A DNA stretch of 64,000 nucleotides from Sphingomonas metalli (GCF_014641735.1 NZ_BMIH01000001.1:186001-250000); one strand, 5' to 3'; counted from the stretch's first letter, positions 27,213 to 37,611 are shown. Numbers and translations: made by a program. The notes: a model not told the origin generated them from the letters alone.

Positions 27213-27256
27213 CCGGCCTTTACGCCGCCCCCCGCCCCGCCTACCTCGCCCGGGCT

Positions 27257-27817
27257 ATGCCGATGGAGCCGATACCCGACCTCGATACGCTCAGCCTGGC
27301 GCAGATCGCCCGGCTGGCGGAAGACCATCGGCTTCCCCCGGTCGAGCAATGGCATCCCGATCATTGCGGCGACAGCGAGATGCGCATCGCGCGCGACGGC
27401 ACCTGGTACCACCAGGGCTCCCCGATCGGCCGTCCGGCCATGGTCCGATTGTTCTCGACGCTTTTGCGCCGCGAACCCGACGGAAGCTTCGTCCTCGTCA
27501 CGCCGGTCGAGAAGCTGACGATCGCCGTCGAGGATGCGCCCTTCCTCGCCGTGGCGATGAAGGCGGAGGGCGAGGGCGAGGACGCACGCCTGGCCTTTCA
27601 GCTCAACACGGGCGATCTGGTCACCGCCGGCCCGGACCATCCGATCCGTTTCGTCGAGGCAGGCGACGGACCACGCCCCTATTTGCATGTCCGAGGCGGG
27701 CTCGAGGCGCTGGTCGCCCGCCCGGTCTATTACGATCTCGCCGGACGGGCGCTCGCTGCGCCCGAACGGCCCGGGATCTGGAGCAACGGCATCTTCTTCC
27801 CGCTGGTGGCCGAGTGA
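27257..27817 (+). CDS. DUF1285 domain protein
   Basis: A 186-residue protein with DUF1285 features: PPVEQWHPDHCGDSEMRIARDGTW near the N-terminus, YHQGSPIGRPAMVRLFSTLLRRE, then VLVTPVEKLTIAVEDAPFLA and a final GIWSNGIFFPL. The family is common in alphaproteobacteria and has no assigned reaction. Two nearby ATG codons (27257, 27263) could serve as start. The end overlaps the next gene by 4 bases (GTGA), tying it to the Nudix-cca group. Confidence 0.87.
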   Translation: MPMEPIPDLDTLSLAQIARLAEDHRLPPVEQWHPDHCGDSEMRIARDGTWYHQGSPIGRPAMVRLFSTLLRREPDGSFVLVTPVEKLTIAVEDAPFLAVAMKAEGEGEDARLAFQLNTGDLVTAGPDHPIRFVEAGDGPRPYLHVRGGLEALVARPVYYDLAGRALAAPERPGIWSNGIFFPLVAE

Positions 27818-28404
27818 CGCTGGCCGATCGGTTGCGGCACGCGCTCGACCGCGTGCATGACGGCGCGCTGCTCGCCGCCGATATGGCGGAAATGGCCGGG
27901 CAGCCTGCCGACGCGATGGTGTCGGCCGCCGTGCTGATCGCCGTGACCGATCGGCCGGGGCCCGGCATCATCCTGACCCAGCGCACCGAGACCTTGCGGC
28001 GCCACGCCGGACAGGTCGCCTTTCCTGGCGGGCGCATCGATCCCGGCGAGACGGCAGTCGAGGCGGCCCTGCGCGAGGCGGAGGAGGAGATCGCCTTGCC
28101 GCCCGACCGGGTCGACCTGATCGGCCCGGTCGACCGCTACCGGACCGCCACGGGGTTCGACGTCACGCCCATCGTCGGCGTGATCCCGCCCGACCTTCCT
28201 CTGATCCCGGCGGAGGCCGAGGTGGCGAGCGTCTTCGAGGTGCCATTGTCCTTCCTGCTCGACACGCGCAATCACCGGCCCGGCAGCGCCGTCTTCCGCG
28301 GCGCGGAGCGCCGCTTCATCGAGATTCCCTGGCAGGACCGTCGCATCTGGGGGGCGACGGCCGCGATGTTGGTCAATCTGTCGCGGCGGCTGCAATGGGC
28401 CTGA
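27814..28404 (+). CDS. CoA pyrophosphatase, Nudix hydrolase (NudL type)
   Basis: A 196-residue Nudix protein starting at GTG 27814. The Nudix box spans residues 73-95 (G-x5-E-x7-REAEEEIAL), with Gly at the penultimate position replaced by Ala. The preceding ILTQRTETLRRHAGQVAFPGG is the extra signature of the NudL/UPF0035 branch that hydrolyses coenzyme A and its derivatives. It overlaps DUF1285 by 4 and cca by 10 bases. Confidence 0.9.
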   Translation: MTLADRLRHALDRVHDGALLAADMAEMAGQPADAMVSAAVLIAVTDRPGPGIILTQRTETLRRHAGQVAFPGGRIDPGETAVEAALREAEEEIALPPDRVDLIGPVDRYRTATGFDVTPIVGVIPPDLPLIPAEAEVASVFEVPLSFLLDTRNHRPGSAVFRGAERRFIEIPWQDRRIWGATAAMLVNLSRRLQWA

Positions 28405-29588
28405 CCGATGCCGTCTTCCTGCCGGCGGCGGACTGGCAGCGTTGGCCGGGGCTGGACCGGCTCGCGGACGCGCTCGGAGCGGGCTCGGGCGACGCACGCT
28501 TCGTCGGCGGCGCGGTCCGAGACAGCCTGCTCGGCTGCCCGGTCGCGGATGTCGATATCGCGACCGTCCATGCCCCCGGTGCGGTAATCGATCGCCTCAG
28601 GGTCGCATCGATCCGCGCGGTGCCGACCGGGATTGACCACGGCACCGTCACCGCGATCATCGACGAGGGACGGCCGGTCGAGGTCACGACCCTGCGGCGC
28701 GACGTCGCCACCGACGGCCGCCATGCGACGGTCGCTTTCACCGACGACTGGCGCGAAGACGCGGGCCGCCGCGATTTCACGATGAACGCGCTCTACGCCG
28801 ATCCGGTCACGGGCGCGATCCACGACTATTTCGGCGGCCTGCCCGATCTCGCCGCGCGTCGCGTGCGGTTCATCGGCGATCCGCTGCGGCGCATTGCGGA
28901 AGATCACCTTCGGATCCTGCGCTTCTTCCGGTTCCACGCCCGGTTCGGCGATGCGATCGATGCCGAAGGCCTTGCCGCCTGCGTCGCGCGGGCGAACGAC
29001 CTGATGGCGTTGTCGCGGGAGCGGATCGCGGCGGAGCTGCTGAAGCTGCTGGTCGCGCCTGCGGCGGTGCCGGTCATGGCCCTGATGGTCGAACACGGCA
29101 TCTGGCGCGCGGTCCTGCCGGAGATCGACCGGTCCGGTGCGGAGCGGCTGGCCGCCTTGGCGGAACGCGAGGGCCGGGCCGGGGTCGCGCCCGATCCCAT
29201 TCGCCGGCTCGCCGCGCTGGTCCCACCCGACTCGGCCGAGAGCATCGGCGCGCGGCTGAAATTGTCCAACGCGCAACGCAAGCGGCTGATCGCGGCGACC
29301 GCCGGTCCGGGTGAGGAAGGGCCGCTCGCCCTCGCCTATCGCGCCGGCGTCGAAGGCGCGATCGACCGATTGCTGCTGGCAGGGGAGGCTCCCGCGCAGC
29401 TTCGCGACTGGCAGCCCCCCCGCCTGCCGATCGGCGGCGGAGCGCTGGTTGCCCGCGGCCTGGACAAGGGACCCGCGGTGGCGCGCGCGTTGCGCGAGGT
29501 GGAGTCACTGTGGATCGCCGAGGGCTTTCCGGACGCGGAGCGGGTCGAGGCCCTGGCGGACGAGGTCGCGGCGCGCCTGCGCGGCTGA
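28395..29588 (+). CDS. cca: CCA tRNA nucleotidyltransferase
   Basis: Adds or repairs the CCA end of tRNAs. The 397-residue class II enzyme shows FVGGAVRDSLLG (38-46), the catalytic carboxylates DVD (52-54), EVTTLRRDV, RRDFTMNALY and the EDHLRILRFFRF B-domain signature, followed by the helical neck and body. No HD phosphohydrolase domain is evident. It overlaps the Nudix gene by 10 bases; the order Nudix-cca is often seen in alphaproteobacteria. Confidence 0.95.
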   Translation: MGLTDAVFLPAADWQRWPGLDRLADALGAGSGDARFVGGAVRDSLLGCPVADVDIATVHAPGAVIDRLRVASIRAVPTGIDHGTVTAIIDEGRPVEVTTLRRDVATDGRHATVAFTDDWREDAGRRDFTMNALYADPVTGAIHDYFGGLPDLAARRVRFIGDPLRRIAEDHLRILRFFRFHARFGDAIDAEGLAACVARANDLMALSRERIAAELLKLLVAPAAVPVMALMVEHGIWRAVLPEIDRSGAERLAALAEREGRAGVAPDPIRRLAALVPPDSAESIGARLKLSNAQRKRLIAATAGPGEEGPLALAYRAGVEGAIDRLLLAGEAPAQLRDWQPPRLPIGGGALVARGLDKGPAVARALREVESLWIAEGFPDAERVEALADEVAARLRG

Positions 29589-29593
29589 ACGGC

Positions 29594-31252
29594 TCAGCCG
29601 CGAAGCATCGCCAGCGCCGCATCGGCCTCGAGCGGGCGGGCATAGAGATAACCCTGGCCGTATACGCAGCCCAGCGCGGCGAGGGTCTGCGACAGCTCGA
29701 CCGTCTCCACACCCTCTGCCGTCGTCGCCATGCCGAGGGCATGCGCCAGGCCGAGGATCGCGCGGACGATCGCCACCTTGTCGCGGTCCGCGAGCATATG
29801 GGTGACGAACGAACGGTCGATCTTGAGCACGTCGATCGGCAGCTGCTGGAGATAGGCGAGGTTCGAATAGCCCGTCCCGAAATCGTCCATGGCCAGACGG
29901 GCGCCCATATCGCGCAGGGCATGCATCACGCCGGCAATGTGATCGGGATCGCTGACCAGCGCACTTTCCGTCAGCTCGAGCGTGAGGCGATCACCCGACA
30001 GGCCGTGCGCGGCGAGGGTGCGCTCGACCAGCGGCACGACGGCGTCGCGCTGCAACTGGATCGCGGACAGGTTCACCGCGACCCGCACGCCGCAATCGCC
30101 CCCCGCGACCCGATCCCAGCGGGCCAGGGTCCGGGCGGCCTCATCCATCGCCCAGCGGCCGAGCGGGACGATCAGACCCGATTCCTCCGCGACCGGGATG
30201 AAGTCCGTCGGCGGGTGATCCCGCCCGTCCTCGTCACGCCAACGGGCGAGCGCCTCGAACGAGGTGATCGCACCCGTCGTCAGATCGCAGATCGGCTGAT
30301 AGGCGAGGCGAAGCCGCTCGTCCTCGATCGCGCGGCGCAGGGCCGTTTCCATGCCGAAGCGAGCCCGGGCGATGGTGAAGACATGGTTCTGATAGGCCTC
30401 GATGCGCCCCGTCGCCTTGGCCCGCTTGGTGGCGAACTGCGCCTGCCGCAGCAGCTCCTCGAGCTCGTCTTCCTCGTCGCCAAAGGCGATGCCGATCGCG
30501 CATTCGACGCCGATCTCGAAATCGGTCAGGCGGAACGGGCTGGCGAGCGCCCGGCGGACCCGCTCGCCCAGCATCATCGCCTCGCCGGGATCCTCGTCGA
30601 TCGTCAGGAGGATGCCGAATTCGTTCCCGCCGATCCGGGCCAGCATGTCGCGGGCCCGCAATGCACCCTTGATGCGGCGTGCGACGGTGATGAGCAGTTC
30701 ATCCCCGGCCAGACCGCCCAGACAGGCATTCACGCGACCGAATCGGGCCAGGTCGATCACCAGGACGGCGCAACGACCGCCCTCGGCCGCGCCCGCCTTC
30801 GGCTCGGAAAAGCCCTCGCGATTGGGCAGGCCGGTCAGGCTGTCCGTGGTCATCTCGCGGCGCAGGCTGCGCTCCGCGTTCACGCGCGCGGTCTGATCGA
30901 GCAGGCTCAGCACGCACCGGTCGCGGGTCCGGACCGAGGCGCGCGCGATCGTGACACGGTAATAGCGGCGTTCGACCCCCTCGCCCTGCGTCCAGTCGAA
31001 GTCGAGCCGCTGCTGCTGCCCGGCAAACAGGGTCGCCATGCGGGAGCCGGCCGCCGTCACCAGCGCGGCGTGCTCATCCGGATCGGCGAGACCGGCCAGG
31101 CGGAAGGCCGCATTGAATTGCTTGACCACGACCCTGCCGGCCGGCGTCCGCCGCAGCTCCGCCGACGGCACGGGAAACAGATCGAGTCCATGCTCCTCGC
31201 CCGAACGGGACAGGCCGATCGCGGCGGCAATCTGGTCGGAAGCGGTGGCCAT
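29594..31252 (-). CDS. c-di-GMP phosphodiesterase with degenerate GGDEF domain
   Basis: A 552-residue protein with an N-terminal PAS-like region (about 10-120), a GGDEF-type domain (about 125-290) and an EAL domain (about 300-552). The cyclase signature is GGNEF (208-212), and DLARFGRVN replaces the usual DLDxFKxIND, so cyclase activity is doubtful. The EAL part looks active: EALARW (333-338), VNLSAIQL, LELTES, DDFGTGYS and AEGVET. Hence it probably degrades c-di-GMP. It converges on cca, five bases away. Confidence 0.92.
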   Translation of the reverse strand: MATASDQIAAAIGLSRSGEEHGLDLFPVPSAELRRTPAGRVVVKQFNAAFRLAGLADPDEHAALVTAAGSRMATLFAGQQQRLDFDWTQGEGVERRYYRVTIARASVRTRDRCVLSLLDQTARVNAERSLRREMTTDSLTGLPNREGFSEPKAGAAEGGRCAVLVIDLARFGRVNACLGGLAGDELLITVARRIKGALRARDMLARIGGNEFGILLTIDEDPGEAMMLGERVRRALASPFRLTDFEIGVECAIGIAFGDEEDELEELLRQAQFATKRAKATGRIEAYQNHVFTIARARFGMETALRRAIEDERLRLAYQPICDLTTGAITSFEALARWRDEDGRDHPPTDFIPVAEESGLIVPLGRWAMDEAARTLARWDRVAGGDCGVRVAVNLSAIQLQRDAVVPLVERTLAAHGLSGDRLTLELTESALVSDPDHIAGVMHALRDMGARLAMDDFGTGYSNLAYLQQLPIDVLKIDRSFVTHMLADRDKVAIVRAILGLAHALGMATTAEGVETVELSQTLAALGCVYGQGYLYARPLEADAALAMLRG

Positions 31253-31339
31253 CGCCCGGTCTATGCCGGGCGGTTCGTTAAGATGCGCTAAAGCATCGAT
31301 GCAGGTCGGTCCCGGCCCGCACCGGCGCGCATGGCGGAA

Positions 31340-33586
31340 TCAGGCGAAGCGATTGTCGCGGGGGAAGCCGGTCGGCGGCATCCGTCCCGCAGCGCCGCGG
31401 GCGGCCCGCCATGGGGAGAGGTCGGCCTCGGTCCGCGTCCGCCCGGTCTCGCCGCCCATCGCCCAGCTGATGCCCTCGGAAAAGACGAAGGTCATCGCAT
31501 CCGACAGGCCACCGTCATGGTAGCGCTGGAGCTGCAGCCCCTGCCCCCGGGTCATCTCGACCAGCTCGTTGAGCGGAAACACGAGCATCTTCCGGTTGTC
31601 GCCGATCGCCGCGACATAGTCGTGAGCGGGATCGATGGGGCGGACGATCTTCAGCTTCGCGCCGGGGCGCGGCGTCATCACCGTCTTGCCCTTGCGGGTC
31701 TCCGCCAGGGTCTCCGCCGCCGGGACGACGAAGCCGCGACCGTCGCTCGCGACCAGCAAGAGCTTCGCCGAGCGCGCGGCGGGCAAGAGGCTCACCACGC
31801 CCGTAGCCCCGTCGAGATCGATCATCGCCCGGACCGGTTCGCCGAAGCCGCGGCCACCCGGCAGCTTGTCGGCCGCCAGCGTGTAGAACCGACCGTTTTC
31901 GGCCGCGAGCAGCAGCTTGTCGGTGGTCTGGGCATGGAAGGCGAAGGCCGGCCCGTCGCCTTCCTTGAACTTCAGCGTGTCCGCAGAGGCGAGGTCGCCA
32001 TGCCCCTTCATCGCGCGGATCCAGCCGCGCTGGGACAGTATCACGGTGATCGGCTCGCGCTCGATCATCGCCTCGAGCGGCAGGTCGCGGGTCGGCGCAG
32101 CCTCCTCGATCGTCGTGCGGCGTGCACCCAGGGCCGTATCGAGGCCGTAGCGATCGCGGATCCGCTTGAGATCGCGCTTCATCCGCGTCTTCTGCCGGGC
32201 CGGGCTGTCGAGCAGGGCGGAAAGCTCGGCGCGCTCCTTGTCGAGGGTATCCCGCTCCTTGCGGATCTCGAACTCCTCGAGCTTGCGCAGCGAGCGCAGC
32301 CGCATGTTCAGGATCGCTTCGGCCTGCCGGTCGGTCAGTCCGAACTCGGCGATCATCACCGCCTTGGGCTCGTCCTCGGTCCGAATGATCTCGATTACCC
32401 GGTCGAGATTGAGATAGGCGATCAGATAGCCGTCGAGCAGCTCGACGCGATCGGCGATCCTGTCGAGCCGGTGCCGGGTGCGCCGCTCCAGCACGACGAA
32501 CTGATGCTCGATCCAGGCGGCCAGCGCCTCTTTCAGGCTCATCACCCGGGGCGTGCGGTCCTTGTCGAGGACGTTGAGGTTGAGCGAGAACCGCGTCTCC
32601 AGCTCGGTCAGCCGAAACAGGCCGTCCATCATCACCGACACGTCCACGGTGCGGCTGCGCGGTTCCAGCACGATCCGCACCGCCTCGTCGGATTCGTCGC
32701 GGACATCGGCGAGGATCGGCAGCTTGCGGTCGTTGATCAGGGCCGCGATCTGCTCGATCAGCTTTCCCTTCTGGACACCATAGGGCACTTCGCTGATCAC
32801 CGCCTGCCAGCCGCCGCCCTTCTCCTTCTCGACCGTCCAGCGGGCGCGGACGCGGAAGCTGCCGCGGCCGGTGCGATAGCTTTCGGCGATCACCGCGGCC
32901 GGATCGACGACAAGGCCGCCGGTCGGGAAGTCCGGCCCCTTCACATGCGACAGCACGTCGGCCTCCGCATCGTCGACCAGCGCGATCGCGGCATCGAGCA
33001 GTTCGGCCGCGTTGTGCGGTGGAATGCTCGTCGCCATGCCGACCGCGATGCCGCTCGCACCGTTCGCCAGCAGATTGGGGAAGAGCCCCGGGAACAGCTC
33101 CGGCTCCTGCTCCTCGCCATTATAGGTTGGGCGATAGTCGACGGCCTGCTCGTCGAGCCCGTCCATCAGGTCGATCGCGACCTGGGTCAGCCGCGCCTCG
33201 GTGTAGCGATAGGCCGCGGCGTTATCGCCGTCGATATTGCCGAAGTTGCCCTGTCCGTCGACCAGCGGGTAGCGGAGCGCGAAATCCTGCGCGAGCCGGA
33301 CCATCGCGTCGTAAACCGACTGATCGCCATGCGGATGATATTTGCCGATCACGTCGCCCACCACACGGGCGCACTTCTTGTAACCCGCGTTCGGATCGAG
33401 CCGCAGCAGCCGCATCGCCCAGAGCAGGCGCCGATGGACGGGCTTCAGACCGTCGCGCACGTCGGGCAGCGATCGTGCGGTGATCGTCGACAGTGCATAG
33501 ACGAGGTAGCGTTCCGACAGCGCACTGTCGAAGGGCGCGTCGAGGATGCCGATCGGCGTATCGGGTCCGGTCAGGTCGGTCGCCAT
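31340..33586 (-). CDS. parC: DNA topoisomerase IV subunit A
   Basis: Decatenating topoisomerase subunit, 748 residues. It contains [27 protein letters not shown] N-terminal sequence, the quinolone pocket [15 protein letters not shown] (81-95), the active-site Tyr128 ([10 protein letters not shown]), and a reduced C-terminal beta-pinwheel (from about 500) with [15 protein letters not shown] instead of a GyrA box, which marks it as ParC. Position 80 of E. coli (Ser) corresponds to Gln89 here. It is divergent from the hydrolase gene with 84 bases between. Confidence 0.95.
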   Translation of the reverse strand: MATDLTGPDTPIGILDAPFDSALSERYLVYALSTITARSLPDVRDGLKPVHRRLLWAMRLLRLDPNAGYKKCARVVGDVIGKYHPHGDQSVYDAMVRLAQDFALRYPLVDGQGNFGNIDGDNAAAYRYTEARLTQVAIDLMDGLDEQAVDYRPTYNGEEQEPELFPGLFPNLLANGASGIAVGMATSIPPHNAAELLDAAIALVDDAEADVLSHVKGPDFPTGGLVVDPAAVIAESYRTGRGSFRVRARWTVEKEKGGGWQAVISEVPYGVQKGKLIEQIAALINDRKLPILADVRDESDEAVRIVLEPRSRTVDVSVMMDGLFRLTELETRFSLNLNVLDKDRTPRVMSLKEALAAWIEHQFVVLERRTRHRLDRIADRVELLDGYLIAYLNLDRVIEIIRTEDEPKAVMIAEFGLTDRQAEAILNMRLRSLRKLEEFEIRKERDTLDKERAELSALLDSPARQKTRMKRDLKRIRDRYGLDTALGARRTTIEEAAPTRDLPLEAMIEREPITVILSQRGWIRAMKGHGDLASADTLKFKEGDGPAFAFHAQTTDKLLLAAENGRFYTLAADKLPGGRGFGEPVRAMIDLDGATGVVSLLPAARSAKLLLVASDGRGFVVPAAETLAETRKGKTVMTPRPGAKLKIVRPIDPAHDYVAAIGDNRKMLVFPLNELVEMTRGQGLQLQRYHDGGLSDAMTFVFSEGISWAMGGETGRTRTEADLSPWRAARGAAGRMPPTGFPRDNRFA

Positions 33587-33670
33587 ATGTTCCGCCTCCT
33601 AGGCGACCCGTCGCTCGCGGGCAAGCCGATGCCGCTTTCCCGCCGTCCCGCCGCGGCCTAGGCTCGCGCG

Positions 33671-34567
33671 ATGAACCGCCCCCGCTTGCCGCTTGCCTTC
33701 CTCGCCGCGCTCGTCCTTCCTGTGCCGGTCATGGCCGCCGATCCCGCCACCCTGCTGACCTGGCCGGACCTGAAGAACCGGCCGCGTCCCATCCCCAGCC
33801 ACAGCATCGGCTATGGCACCGATCCGCTACAGGTCGCGGACCTGTGGCTGCCCCTGGAGAAGGGGCCCCATCCCGTGGCGATCATGGTGCACGGCGGCTG
33901 CTGGCAGACCGACATAGCAGATCGCACGCTGATGGACTGGGTGGCCGACGACCTTCGCCGTCACGGCGTCGCCGTGTGGAACATCGAATATCGCGGCGTC
34001 GACCGGCCGGGCGGCGGCTATCCCGGCACCTTCCGGGACGTCGCCGCGGCGGCGGATACGCTGCGGGACGTGGCCGGGCGCTATGATCTCGACCTGCGGC
34101 GCGTGGTCGCGATCGGCCATTCCGCCGGCGGCCACCTCGCGCTCTGGCTCGCCGCCAGACCCAGGATCGGCAGCGCCAGTCCGCTTTATAGCCGCACGCC
34201 GCTGCGCATCGATCGGGCGATCAGCCTGGGCGGACTGCCCGACCTCGAAGCGACGGAGGCAAGCCCCGACAATGGCTGCGGCACGGCGGTCGTCGCGCGG
34301 CTGACCGGCCGGCGCGCCGACCGGTTCTCCGATACCTCCGTACCGCGCCTGCTGCCGCTCGGCGTGCGGCAGGACCTCGTCAACGGGCGCGAGGACCGGG
34401 TCATCCCCTATCGCCTCGCGACAGACTATGCCGATCGCGCACGCAAGGCGGGCGACGACGTCACCCTCCATACTGTGCCGGCGACCGGCCATGTCGAGCT
34501 CGTCGCGCCCGAGACGGCCGCTTGGGCAAAGGCCCGTGCCCTCGTGCTCGAGGCGCTGGCAAGATGA
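33671..34567 (+). CDS. Exported alpha/beta hydrolase, kynurenine formamidase (AFMID)-like
   Basis: A 298-residue hydrolase with a signal peptide (cleavage near AMA, residue 22). The oxyanion motif is HGGCW (74-78), matching the HGGxW signature of AFMID-type formamidases. The nucleophile Ser151 is in GHSAGG, with Asp242 and His274 (ATGHVEL) as likely triad partners. It overlaps kynureninase by 4 bases, which supports N-formylkynurenine as substrate. A general carboxylesterase is the alternative. Export is unexpected for this reaction. Confidence 0.85.
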   Translation: MNRPRLPLAFLAALVLPVPVMAADPATLLTWPDLKNRPRPIPSHSIGYGTDPLQVADLWLPLEKGPHPVAIMVHGGCWQTDIADRTLMDWVADDLRRHGVAVWNIEYRGVDRPGGGYPGTFRDVAAAADTLRDVAGRYDLDLRRVVAIGHSAGGHLALWLAARPRIGSASPLYSRTPLRIDRAISLGGLPDLEATEASPDNGCGTAVVARLTGRRADRFSDTSVPRLLPLGVRQDLVNGREDRVIPYRLATDYADRARKAGDDVTLHTVPATGHVELVAPETAAWAKARALVLEALAR

Positions 34568-35778
34568 CCCGCGACGAAGCCCGCGCGCTCGACGCGGCCG
34601 ACCCGATCGCGGCCGTTCGCGACCGATTCGCCCTGCCGGAGGGCGTGATCTATCTCGACGGCAACTCGCTCGGCGCCCTGCCCGCCGCCACCGTCGCGGC
34701 CGCAGGCGACCTCGTCGCGCGGCAATGGGGCGAGCGGCTGATCCGCAGCTGGAACGAGGGCTGGATCGACGCACCCCAGCGCATCGGCGCCAAGATCGCG
34801 CCGCTCATCGGCGCCGCGGCGGACGAGGTGATCGCCTGCGACTCCACGTCCGCCAACATCTTCAAGCTTCTGGTTGCCGCTCTTCGCGTCGATCCGAAGC
34901 GACGGACCGTCCTGAGCGAGGCCGGGAATTTCCCGACGGATCTTCATATCGCGGAAGGAGCCGTCGCCTGCGTGCCCGGGGCGCGTCTGGAGGTCGTGCC
35001 GCGGGACAAGCTGCTCGAGGCGCTCGGGCCGGACACCGCGGTGCTGCTCCTCACCCATGTCCACTACAAGACGGCCGAGCGCTTCGACATGCCCGCCGTC
35101 AGCCGGGCCGCCCGCGAGGCGGGGGCGCTGATGATGTGGGACCTCAGCCATTCTGCTGGTGCGGTCGCGATCGATCTCGACGACGCCGGCGCGGATCTGG
35201 CGGTCGGCTGCGGCTACAAATATCTCAACGGCGGGCCCGGCGCCCCCGCCTTTCTCTACGTCGCGCGCGCCTTGCAGGATCGTCTCGCCAGCCCCCTGTC
35301 GGGGTGGATGGGCCATGCCGAACCCTTCGCCTTCGCCGATGCCTATGCGCCCGCGCCCGGCATGAAGCGCTGGCTGACGGGCACCCCGCCGATGCTGGCC
35401 ATGGCCGCGCTCGAGGCCGGGCTGGATGTCTGGTCGACGGTTGACCGTCCGGCCGTGTGGCGCAAGAGCGCGGCCCTGTGGTCCATCCTTGCCGAGGCCG
35501 GCGGGCAGGCGGGGCTGGACTGCGTCACGCCGGCCGATCCCGCCGGGCGGGGCAGCCATATCAGCTTCCGCCATCCCGAGGCCCATGCCATCGTCCAGGC
35601 GCTCATCGACCGCGGCGTGATCGGCGACTTTCGCGATCCCGATATGGTCCGGCTCGGACTGACGCCGCTGTATCTCTCGCACGAGGATGTCTGGCGGGCC
35701 GGCGAGGCGCTGAAGGCGGTGATCGCGGATCGATCCTACCGCCAGCCGCAATTCGCGGTGCGGCAGGCGGTGACATGA
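34564..35778 (+). CDS. kynU: Kynureninase
   Basis: PLP enzyme that cleaves kynurenine to anthranilate and alanine. The 404-residue protein shows YLDGNSLG (30-37), STSANIFK, NFPTD (122-126), MWDLSHSAGA with Asp193 and His196, the PLP Lys219 (GYKYLNGGPGAPAF) and RWLTGTPP. ATG 34564 overlaps the hydrolase stop (ATGA). No tryptophan dioxygenase gene is present in the window. Confidence 0.95.
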   Translation: MTRDEARALDAADPIAAVRDRFALPEGVIYLDGNSLGALPAATVAAAGDLVARQWGERLIRSWNEGWIDAPQRIGAKIAPLIGAAADEVIACDSTSANIFKLLVAALRVDPKRRTVLSEAGNFPTDLHIAEGAVACVPGARLEVVPRDKLLEALGPDTAVLLLTHVHYKTAERFDMPAVSRAAREAGALMMWDLSHSAGAVAIDLDDAGADLAVGCGYKYLNGGPGAPAFLYVARALQDRLASPLSGWMGHAEPFAFADAYAPAPGMKRWLTGTPPMLAMAALEAGLDVWSTVDRPAVWRKSAALWSILAEAGGQAGLDCVTPADPAGRGSHISFRHPEAHAIVQALIDRGVIGDFRDPDMVRLGLTPLYLSHEDVWRAGEALKAVIADRSYRQPQFAVRQAVT

Positions 35779-35933
35779 CGTGACGTGACGGAAGACCTGC
35801 CGGCGCGCGCCCCTCGCGCGATTGCACCCCCCGCCCCCATCCGCTACAGGCGCGGGCAATATCCTCCGGCCCCGGCCCCGCGCGGCACCTGCCCTCGCGT
35901 TGCCGGCGTCACCCGTTTCCAGAAGGGAAATCG

Positions 35934-36713
35934 ATGGCACGCCGCCGCCAGATCTACGAAGGCAAGGCCAAGATCCTCTATGAAGGCCCGGAGCCCGGCA
36001 CCCTCATCCAATATTTCAAGGATGACGCAACCGCCTTCAACGCGCAGAAGAAGGGCACGATCAACGGCAAGGGGGTGCTGAACAACCGCATCTCCGAGCA
36101 TGTGTTCACCCTGCTCGACCATATCGGCGTACCGACTCACTTCATCCGCCGCCTGAACATGCGCGAGCAGCTCGTGCGGCAGGTGGAAATCGTGCCGATC
36201 GAGGTGGTGGTCCGCAACGTCGCCGCCGGCTCGCTGTCGAAGCGGCTCGGGATCGAGGAGGGCACGAAGCTGCCCCGCACGATCATCGAATATTACTACA
36301 AGGACGATGCGCTCGGCGACCCGATGGTGTCCGAGGAGCATATCGCCTGTTTCGGCTGGGCCAGCCAGGACGAGATGCACGACATCGCCGACCTGGCGAT
36401 CCGCGTGAACGACTTCCTGTGCGGGCTGTTCGCCGGCGTCGGCATCAGGCTCGTCGACTTCAAGCTCGAGTTCGGACGGGTGTGGGACGACGATTACGGC
36501 CGGATCATCCTGGCGGACGAGATCAGCCCCGATGGCTGTCGCCTGTGGGACATGACGAGCGGCGAGAAGCTCGACAAGGACCGCTTCCGTCGCGATCTGG
36601 GCGGCGAGGCCGAAGCCTATCAGGAGGTGGCGCGCCGCCTCGGACTGCTGCCGGAGGGAGAGGAAACGGCGATCCTCGACCTGGACAGCCATCGCAAGCG
36701 GCGGGGTAAGTGA
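35934..36713 (+). CDS. purC: SAICAR synthetase PurC
   Basis: Joins aspartate to CAIR in purine synthesis. The 259-residue protein carries [53 protein letters not shown] and [10 protein letters not shown] with the late [12 protein letters not shown] motif. A GAAGGGAAAT lies just ahead of the start. It opens a purC-purS-purQ group with one-base overlaps. Confidence 0.97.
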   Translation: MARRRQIYEGKAKILYEGPEPGTLIQYFKDDATAFNAQKKGTINGKGVLNNRISEHVFTLLDHIGVPTHFIRRLNMREQLVRQVEIVPIEVVVRNVAAGSLSKRLGIEEGTKLPRTIIEYYYKDDALGDPMVSEEHIACFGWASQDEMHDIADLAIRVNDFLCGLFAGVGIRLVDFKLEFGRVWDDDYGRIILADEISPDGCRLWDMTSGEKLDKDRFRRDLGGEAEAYQEVARRLGLLPEGEETAILDLDSHRKRRGK

Positions 36714-36943
36714 TGAAGCTCAAGGTCTATGTGACGCTGAAACCCGGTGTGCTTGACCCGCAGGGCCGCGCCATCCATCATGCGCTGGGTTCGCTCGGCT
36801 TCGGCGGCGTCGAGGACGTGCGGGTCGGCCGGCTGATCGAGCTGACCGTGGCCGACGGCACCGACGATGCCGCCGTTGAGGCGATGTGCCGCCAGCTCCT
36901 CGCGAACACGGTGATCGAGAACTTCCGGATCGAGCACGCCTGA
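36713..36943 (+). CDS. purS: FGAM synthetase subunit PurS
   Basis: A 76-residue PurS, which dimerises and bridges PurL and PurQ for ammonia transfer. The sequence [27 protein letters not shown] is the family hallmark. Start and stop each overlap the neighbouring genes by one base (TGATG), so synthesis should be stoichiometric. An adjacent GTG at 36710 is a less likely start. Confidence 0.96.
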   Translation: MKLKVYVTLKPGVLDPQGRAIHHALGSLGFGGVEDVRVGRLIELTVADGTDDAAVEAMCRQLLANTVIENFRIEHA

Positions 36944-37611
36944 TGAAGACCGCCGTCCTCGTCTTTCCCGGATCCAATTGCGACCGCGATATTGCGGTCG
37001 CGCTGGAACTGTTGACCGGCACGGCGCCGGCGATGGTCTGGCACGCCGAGACGAGCCTACCGGACGGGCTCGGCCTGGTGGTGGTGCCCGGCGGCTTCTC
37101 CTATGGCGACTATCTCCGGTCGGGGGCGATCGCCGCGCGTTCGCCGGTGATGCGCGCGGTGGTCGAGGCGGCGGGTCGGGGCCTGCCGGTGCTGGGCGTG
37201 TGCAACGGCTTTCAGGTCCTCACCGAGGCGGGGCTGCTGCCCGGCGCGCTGATGCGCAACGCCGGCCTCTCCTTCGTCTGCCGGGACGTGCCGCTGACCG
37301 TCGGCAACGCCGAGAGCGTCTTCACCCGCCTCTATACCAAGGGCGAGACGGTAACCTTCCCGGTCGCGCATCACGACGGCAATTACTTCGCCGATGCCGA
37401 TACGCTCGACCGGCTGGAGAGTAACGGCCGGGTCGCGTTCCGCTATGCCGAGCCGGTCAACGGGTCGACGCGCGATATCGCCGGCATCCTCAACGATGCG
37501 GGCAATGTGCTCGGCATGATGCCCCACCCGGAGCGTCGGATCGAAGCCGCCCATGGCGGCACCGATGGCCGCCGCCTGTTCGAGGGTTTAATGGAATTGG
37601 TCGGCGCGTGA
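36943..37611 (+). CDS. purQ: FGAM synthetase glutaminase subunit PurQ
   Basis: Class I glutamine amidotransferase, 222 residues. It has FPGSNCDRD at the N-terminus, [15 protein letters not shown], the nucleophile Cys in GVCNGFQ, and MPHPERR with the catalytic His-x-Glu. PurL is not in the window. Its stop overlaps the GTG start of the GFA gene. Confidence 0.97.
   Translation: MKTAVLVFPGSNCDRDIAVALELLTGTAPAMVWHAETSLPDGLGLVVVPGGFSYGDYLRSGAIAARSPVMRAVVEAAGRGLPVLGVCNGFQVLTEAGLLPGALMRNAGLSFVCRDVPLTVGNAESVFTRLYTKGETVTFPVAHHDGNYFADADTLDRLESNGRVAFRYAEPVNGSTRDIAGILNDAGNVLGMMPHPERRIEAAHGGTDGRRLFEGLMELVGA

Noticed and set aside
31331..33661. Plus-strand open frame spanning all of parC
   Set aside because: ParC is certain from its active-site and QRDR segments; the opposite frame is low-complexity.
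35779..35933. Purine riboswitch ahead of purC
   Set aside because: No purine-aptamer core or paired loops visible in the 155 bases.
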